A stretch of 10,885 nt of DNA, taken from NCBI GenBank assembly GCA_038248505.1, contig JBBRXJ010000100.1:1-10885 (forward strand), in the 5' to 3' direction. Under the pieces are notes generated by a model. It was given only the letters and a program-made list of their open reading frames with translations, was not told where the DNA came from and did no database searches. Numbering within the stretch: the first letter of the stretch is position 1; each line of letters starts with the position of its first letter. Shown in pieces: positions 6,329 to 10,885 of this stretch. Source of the DNA: JBBRXJ01 sp038248505. Its GTDB lineage: Bacteria; Bacteroidota; Bacteroidia; Bacteroidales; JBBRXJ01. A program made the translations under genes and the position numbers.

Positions 6329-9300
6329 CTAAATAGTAGAGTCAGCAAGCCATTTTCGTGCATTCACAAAAGCTTCAATCCATGGCGTTACCTCATCATT
6401 TAATCGTTCGCTTGGGTAATGTGCCCAATTCCACGGATAAATAGATCTTTCTAAATGAGGCATCATTGCAAGGTGGCGACCATCAGCGGATACAAGGCCA
6501 GCTACATCAAAATTTGATCCGTTTGGATTGGCCGGGTACTCATTATAGCTATATTTTAAGGCAACATTATATTTATCTTCAGGGTATGGCAAACTGAATT
6601 TTCCTTCACCATGCGCAATCCAAATTCCGAGTTTGCTTCCAGCTAAAGTTGACAACATAATCGATTTATTTTCAGGAATACGAACAGTTAAAAAGGCAGA
6701 TTCAAACTTATGCGACTCATTGTGCTTCATAACAGGTTTTTTAGTGTGATCAGGACTTACCAAGCCCAATTCAATCATTAACTGACAGCCATTACAAACT
6801 CCTAAGCTGAGGGTATCTTTACGAGCATAAAAGGTATCTAATGCATTTTTTGCTTTTTCATTATATAAAAATGCGCCTGCCCATCCTTTAGCAGAGCCTA
6901 ATACGTCACTATTAGAAAACCCACCAACAAAAACAATCATTTGAATATCACTTAAATCTTCGCGTCCTGATATTAGGTCGGTCATGTGAACATCCTTAAC
7001 ATCAAAGCCCGCTAAATATAAGCTCCAAGCCATTTCACGATCTCCGTTCACCCCTTTTTCACGAATAATTGCAGCTTTTATGCCACTCTTTTTTTGTCTC
7101 GATGGATCAATTCCGTTTTCCGTAAATTGGCTCTTTGAATTTGCTGGAAAAACAAAGTTGAGTGCTTGATTCTTGTAATTCGTATATCTTTCTAATGCTT
7201 TCTTTTCGCCAGATTGCTTGCGATCAAGAAGAAATGATGTATGAAACCAGGTGTCACGCATTGCATTTACATCTATGGTCCATTTGTTTTCGCCACTACT
7301 TAATTTTATAAAACGATCCTCAATAATCTCGGCAATTCGAAGAAAACGAATATTGTTCTTCGTTAATATCTTCTCCGCATCACCGCCTTTTTTTACTTGT
7401 ATAACAAGCGCTGGATTTTCATTGAAGAGAATTTTTATTATATCATTATCGGCAAACTCATCAAGTCTTACCTGTAATCCACCATGAACATTTGCAAAGT
7501 TCATTTCAAGTAAAGTAGTAATTAAGCCGCCCGATGAAACATCATGTCCTGAAATAATCAAACCATCTTCTATTAATTGTTGTATTGTGTTAAATGCAGT
7601 TGCAAAATAATCTGCATTTTTTACGGTTGGTGCCTCATCACCAATCATATTTAATATTTGAGCAAAGGCACTTCCTCCAAGTTTTAGATTATCTGAACTC
7701 ATATTAATGTAAAATAATTCAGTATTTGTATCAACAGACAATACTGGCTCAATAACATTACGGATATTCTTAGCTTCGGCAGCTGCCGAAATTATAACGG
7801 TACCAGGAGCATAAACAAGCGCTCCGTCCTTGTACTTTTGAGTCATTGAGAGAGAATCTTTGCCTGTCGGAATATTAATTCCTAAAGCAATTGCAAAATC
7901 ACTAGCGGCTTGAACTGCATTATATAATCTCGCATCTTCCCCTTTATTTTTACAAGGCCACATCCAATTTGCACTTAATGAAACCCCTTTCAATCCGCCT
8001 TCAAGTGGTGTCCATATTATATTTGTTAATGATTCTGCAATACTAAGAAGCGATCCTGCTGCAGGGTCAATCATGCCAGCAATGGGAGCGTGGCCAAGCG
8101 ATGTAGCAATACCGCATGTTCCAGTATAATCAAGAGCTACTACGGCTAAATTATTTAATGGTAGTTGAATGGTTCCAGCACATTGTTGTTTAGCAATGCG
8201 ACCCGTTACGGATCTATCTACTTTGTTTGTTAAATAGTCTTTGCAGGCAACACTTTCTATTTGTAATACCGATGTTATATATTCATTGAATTTATTATTA
8301 TCATATTCTATTGCATTATATTTATGATTAACAGTATCATCGCGCATGATCATTTTGGGAGGGTTTCCAAAGAAATCGTCAAGATCAAGATCAATAGGTG
8401 TTTCGCCATTAATATTATTTTTAAAAGTAAAACGCATATCACCTGTCGTTTCACCGATAACATACATAGGCGCTCTTTCTCGTTCTGCAATAGCTTTTAG
8501 TAAGGGTAAATGCTTTTCTTCTATAACCAAACCCATGCGCTCCTGCGACTCATTACCCACAATTTCTCTTGCCGATAAAGTTGGATCTCCAATTGGAAGT
8601 TTATCAATATCAATTCTTCCACCGGTCTTCTCAACGAGTTCTGATAAGCAGTTCAGATGCCCTCCTGCTCCATGGTCATGAATAGAGATAATAGGATTTA
8701 CATCCGCTTCACTTAATGCACGAATTGCATTGTAAGCCCTTTTTTGCATTTCGGGATTTGATCGTTGAACAGCATTTAGCTCAATGGTATTATTGTATTC
8801 GCCTGTAGCTACTGATGAAACAGCGCCACCACCCATTCCAATCCGATAATTATCTCCACCTAATAAAACGACTTTATCTCCTTTCTTTGGCTCATCTTTG
8901 AGGCAATCTGCTTTTCGTCCAAAACCAATTCCTCCAGCAAGCATAATAACTTTATCAAATCCAAAATTTCCTGCGGGACTTTTGTGTTCAAAGGTGAGCA
9001 CGCTTCCGCAAATGAGAGGTTGTCCAAATTTATTTCCAAAATCACTTGCTCCATTTGAAGCTTTAATTAATATTTCTTCGGGAGTTTGATAGAGCCATTT
9101 TCGAACATCTAATTTTTTTTCCCATGTACGATCAGCTTCAGAACGTGTGTACGAGGTCATATATACCGCTGTACCTGCAATTGGCAAAGCTCCTTTACCT
9201 CCAGCAATTCGATCTCTAATTTCACCTCCCGTTCCGGTAGCAGCACCATTAAATGGCTCCACTGTTGTTGGGAAATTATGCGTCTCTGCTTTTAATGAAA

Positions 9301-10024
9301 TAACTGATTCGTGATTACTGAGCTTAAAGAAGTCAGATTTATCTTGTGTTGCAGGAGCAAATTGAAGTATGTTTGGACCTTGAAAGAATGCACAATTATC
9401 TTTATATGCTGAAATTACACGATTGGGATGTGTTTTCGTAGTATTCTTTATAAGTTGAAATAAACTCGATTCTTTCTCAACACCATCTATTATAAAGGTG
9501 CCATTGAAAATCTTATGCCTGCAATGTTCAGAGTTAACTTGCGAAAATCCGAAAATTTCACTGTCGGTAAGTTTTCTATCTAGTTTCTTACTTAGTGTTT
9601 GCAGATAGTTTATTTCATCATCACTCAGTGCAAGGCCTTCTTGTTTATTATATATGGATATATCATCAATTAATTTGACTGGCTCTGGAGTGCGATTTAA
9701 AGTGAAGATATCTTGATCTAATCTAGTGTAAACCGCTTGAAGCATTGGGTCGTATATTGGTTTTGATGATTGTGTTGGGAAATATTCTTCTATTCGAACA
9801 ATACCTTCAATCCCCATGTTTTTAGTTATTTCTACCGCATTGGTGCTCCAAGGGGTAATCATTTCCTTACGGGGTCCAATAAAACCCCCTTTAATTTCAC
9901 CACACTCTATTAAACGTGCATTACCAAATGCCCATGATAAGCGATCTTGAATGTCTTTGCTTATAGTTAAAGCACTATTTACGGCGACAATAATGGATAT
10001 TGAACTTTCAAAAAAATAGATCAT
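6329..10024 (-). CDS. purL: Phosphoribosylformylglycinamidine synthase, single-chain PurL
   Basis: PurL catalyses ATP- and glutamine-dependent conversion of FGAR to FGAM, the fourth step of de novo purine synthesis in the cytoplasm. This is the large fused form: 1231 residues, slightly shorter than the roughly 1295 of enterobacteria. The N-terminal PurS-like domain (about 1-115) has GPRKEMITPWSTNAVEI at 50-66. The linker has SQVNSEHCRHK (161-171). The first AIRS-like half carries KAETHNFPTTVEPFNGAATG (245-264) with GGEIRDR, and the second half lies at about 600-900 (GKDSLSM, 721-727; GHDVSSGG, 826-833). The C-terminal class I glutamine amidotransferase (about 980-1231) has Cys1077 in GVCNGC and His1190/Glu1192 in PHLER, so the triad is intact. 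The MIYFF start fits Bacteroidota homologues. No riboswitch or clear promoter lies immediately upstream. The enzyme appears functional. Confidence 0.97.
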   Translation of the reverse strand: MIYFFESSISIIVAVNSALTISKDIQDRLSWAFGNARLIECGEIKGGFIGPRKEMITPWSTNAVEITKNMGIEGIVRIEEYFPTQSSKPIYDPMLQAVYTRLDQDIFTLNRTPEPVKLIDDISIYNKQEGLALSDDEINYLQTLSKKLDRKLTDSEIFGFSQVNSEHCRHKIFNGTFIIDGVEKESSLFQLIKNTTKTHPNRVISAYKDNCAFFQGPNILQFAPATQDKSDFFKLSNHESVISLKAETHNFPTTVEPFNGAATGTGGEIRDRIAGGKGALPIAGTAVYMTSYTRSEADRTWEKKLDVRKWLYQTPEEILIKASNGASDFGNKFGQPLICGSVLTFEHKSPAGNFGFDKVIMLAGGIGFGRKADCLKDEPKKGDKVVLLGGDNYRIGMGGGAVSSVATGEYNNTIELNAVQRSNPEMQKRAYNAIRALSEADVNPIISIHDHGAGGHLNCLSELVEKTGGRIDIDKLPIGDPTLSAREIVGNESQERMGLVIEEKHLPLLKAIAERERAPMYVIGETTGDMRFTFKNNINGETPIDLDLDDFFGNPPKMIMRDDTVNHKYNAIEYDNNKFNEYITSVLQIESVACKDYLTNKVDRSVTGRIAKQQCAGTIQLPLNNLAVVALDYTGTCGIATSLGHAPIAGMIDPAAGSLLSIAESLTNIIWTPLEGGLKGVSLSANWMWPCKNKGEDARLYNAVQAASDFAIALGINIPTGKDSLSMTQKYKDGALVYAPGTVIISAAAEAKNIRNVIEPVLSVDTNTELFYINMSSDNLKLGGSAFAQILNMIGDEAPTVKNADYFATAFNTIQQLIEDGLIISGHDVSSGGLITTLLEMNFANVHGGLQVRLDEFADNDIIKILFNENPALVIQVKKGGDAEKILTKNNIRFLRIAEIIEDRFIKLSSGENKWTIDVNAMRDTWFHTSFLLDRKQSGEKKALERYTNYKNQALNFVFPANSKSQFTENGIDPSRQKKSGIKAAIIREKGVNGDREMAWSLYLAGFDVKDVHMTDLISGREDLSDIQMIVFVGGFSNSDVLGSAKGWAGAFLYNEKAKNALDTFYARKDTLSLGVCNGCQLMIELGLVSPDHTKKPVMKHNESHKFESAFLTVRIPENKSIMLSTLAGSKLGIWIAHGEGKFSLPYPEDKYNVALKYSYNEYPANPNGSNFDVAGLVSADGRHLAMMPHLERSIYPWNWAHYPSERLNDEVTPWIEAFVNARKWLADSTI

Positions 10025-10461
10025 TTTATTTTACGTATAATATTTAACTATTGTATTTTATGAATTTATCTCTAAATTGCTCTTATCAGCTTTTAAATTG
10101 TACATTTCTGTAATGCACTATGTTTTATGCTTTGCACTTCTTTTATTCTAGGGTACTCTAAAGCATTATAATTCACAACAAAAATAGGAAAAGCAAGCTA
10201 TTTAAATAGAATCACTCCGTATATATTTCAACAACTTATAAGCCAAGGTAAAACGCTAAATATATGATATATAAGCATTCTTTTAAAGCTTTGCCGAGGG
10301 ACTTTTGAAGTATTTCTTTTTTTGAATTGATTATGCCTAATCATATTATCAGAAAATCTGATTAATTGTAATGATCTAAAATCAACACATTTAAAACATA
10401 CGTTTTGCTTTAGCCCAGTCTATTTTTAAACAACAGCGGCTGAAACCGGTGGTATAATATG

Positions 10462-10475
10462 AAACATCCATGTTT
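10462..10475. repeat. Short inverted repeat AAACAT-CC-ATGTTT
   Basis: Two perfect 6-base arms are separated by CC. It is followed by an A-rich, low-complexity stretch (AATAATAATAAAA). It could be a protein-binding dyad or a chance occurrence in AT-rich DNA; nothing nearby shows a role. Confidence 0.4.
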
Positions 10476-10511
10476 GAAAAACACAAACACAATAATAATA
10501 AAATCAGCGAC

Positions 10512-10556
10512 ATGGAGGTTCCATCCTAACTATTTAAAATTAATTTTATTAGGATG
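10512..10556. repeat. Nested hairpin-forming region with a 35-base imperfect palindrome
   Basis: Two overlapping dyads are visible. At 10512-10524, ATGGA and TCCAT pair around GGT. At 10522-10556, CATCCTAA (10522-10529) pairs with TTAGGATG (10549-10556), and the interior contains a perfect 14-base palindrome TAAAATTAATTTTA directly abutting the right arm, with a 5-base CTATT bulge on the left. The ATGGA stem shares CAT (10522-10524) with the larger structure, so the two would be mutually exclusive in RNA. The stems are AT-rich, so this is not a classical GC-rich intrinsic terminator. Confidence 0.55.
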
Positions 10557-10644
10557 AAATGTAGCGTGTTGCGGAAATAATGTCATTGATATAACACAGC
10601 CAATCTAATCTGCAATATATAATTGATTCTGCATATTTGTACAC

Positions 10645-10885
10645 CTAAAATAAAATACTCGCAACTGCCAGTCTATCAAAAATATCACGTCGATGTCTGC
10701 GATTTAATCTGTAAGCAAATTCATCGAGATAATTCTGAAGGTACATTCCTTTAATCTTGTGATATATTCCATGAAAATTTCTTTTCGCATTGCTAATTGC
10801 TATGTGTACCCATTTTAATGTTGTGGCAGTTGTTTTTGCACTTGATTTCTCCATAACATGTTCATCAACGTAATTCTATATCCCA
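10645..10885 (-). pseudogene. IS1595-family (ISXO2-like) transposase, C-terminal part with a frame disruption; runs off right edge
   Basis: On the minus strand the frame ending at a TAG (10647-10645) encodes a peptide containing TLKWVHIAISNAKRNFHGIY, then KIKGMYLQNYLDEF, AYRLNRR and DIFDRL. This is the conserved C-terminal end of ISXO2-like DDE/DDN transposases of the IS1595 family; ISNAKR holds the last catalytic region. Following the reading upstream, NYVDEH is preceded by an in-frame TAG at 10878-10876, whereas another frame reads WDIE up to the same point, as expected if one base was inserted or two were lost near 10875. The ATG at 10854 would give only 69 residues, without the first two catalytic acids. 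The remainder, if present, lies outside the window. It is most likely a dead copy, though the missing part could not be inspected. Confidence 0.75.

Larger units (their letters stand above)
10025..10644. other. 620-base stretch without a recognisable gene, containing inverted repeats
   Basis: No frame in this stretch carries recognisable protein similarity, and stops are dense. A TAnnTTTG match (TATTTTTG on the minus strand, 10186-10179) lies about 155 bases before the purL start and could be a purL promoter element, but no -33 partner is present at normal spacing. Several inverted repeats cluster between 10462 and 10556 and are listed separately. The right part may include the 3' end of the neighbouring IS1595 element, but its terminal inverted repeat could not be identified because only one end is in the window. 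Confidence 0.6.

Noticed and set aside
8346..8681. Open frame of 111 codons on the plus strand
   Set aside because: It is antisense to the middle of purL, which is a continuous, conserved coding sequence; the antisense peptide is Ser/Ile-rich with no family features.
10069..10190. Short minus-strand frame upstream of purL (about 35 codons)
   Set aside because: It is too short, with no start context or recognisable motif; consistent with chance in AT-rich DNA.
10025..10250. Purine riboswitch or other leader upstream of purL
   Set aside because: No purine riboswitch core or comparable paired structure with conserved loop sequences was recognised in the AT-rich leader.
10343..10360. Inverted repeat ATCAGA-AAA-TCTGAT
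   Set aside because: Six-base arms in AT-rich sequence are expected by chance, no U-tract follows that would suggest a terminator, and no neighbouring feature depends on it.

Overview
The window looks like a chromosomal segment from a Bacteroidota bacterium. The evidence is a low-GC sequence, Bacteroidota-type secreted and lipoprotein signal peptides, genes without strong Shine-Dalgarno sequences, one exact match to the Bacteroidota -7 promoter element, a single-chain PurL whose start and motifs match that phylum, and a transposase remnant of a type common there. The genus cannot be read from the sequence.

Layout. (1) 1-1586, minus strand: the first 528 codons of a secreted protein with two PA14 domains flanking two Ig/cadherin-like beta-sandwich stretches; it runs off the left edge. 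(2) 1587-2494: about 900 bases without an intact gene but containing gene debris. A GNAT acetyltransferase C-terminus lies on the minus strand, a class I SAM-dependent methyltransferase broken by a stop and two frame changes lies on the plus strand, and there may be a trace of a TPR-like repeat. (3) 2495-5766, plus strand: a two-gene unit. The first gene encodes a lipoprotein carbohydrate esterase (CE7/AXE1-like) with an intact Ser-Asp-His triad. The second encodes a secreted GH32-fold protein whose catalytic nucleophile and acid/base positions are replaced. (4) 5795-10024, minus strand: purL, followed 60 bases downstream by a small GtrA-family membrane protein. (5) 10025-10644: about 620 bases with no gene but several inverted repeats. 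(6) 10645-10885, minus strand: the C-terminal part of an IS1595-family transposase with a frame disruption, running off the right edge.

The conserved housekeeping part is purine biosynthesis: PurL makes FGAM from FGAR. The surface and carbohydrate part is the PA14 protein, the esterase and the GH32-like protein, plausibly concerned with binding and deacylating a polysaccharide. The most notable observation is the GH32-like protein: it aligns without gaps to family motifs around the active site, yet it lacks the nucleophile Asp and the acid/base Glu while keeping the middle Asp. It may be a carbohydrate-binding pseudoenzyme or an enzyme with altered chemistry, paired with an apparently active esterase. 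No CRISPR array, tRNA, rRNA or complete mobile element was seen.
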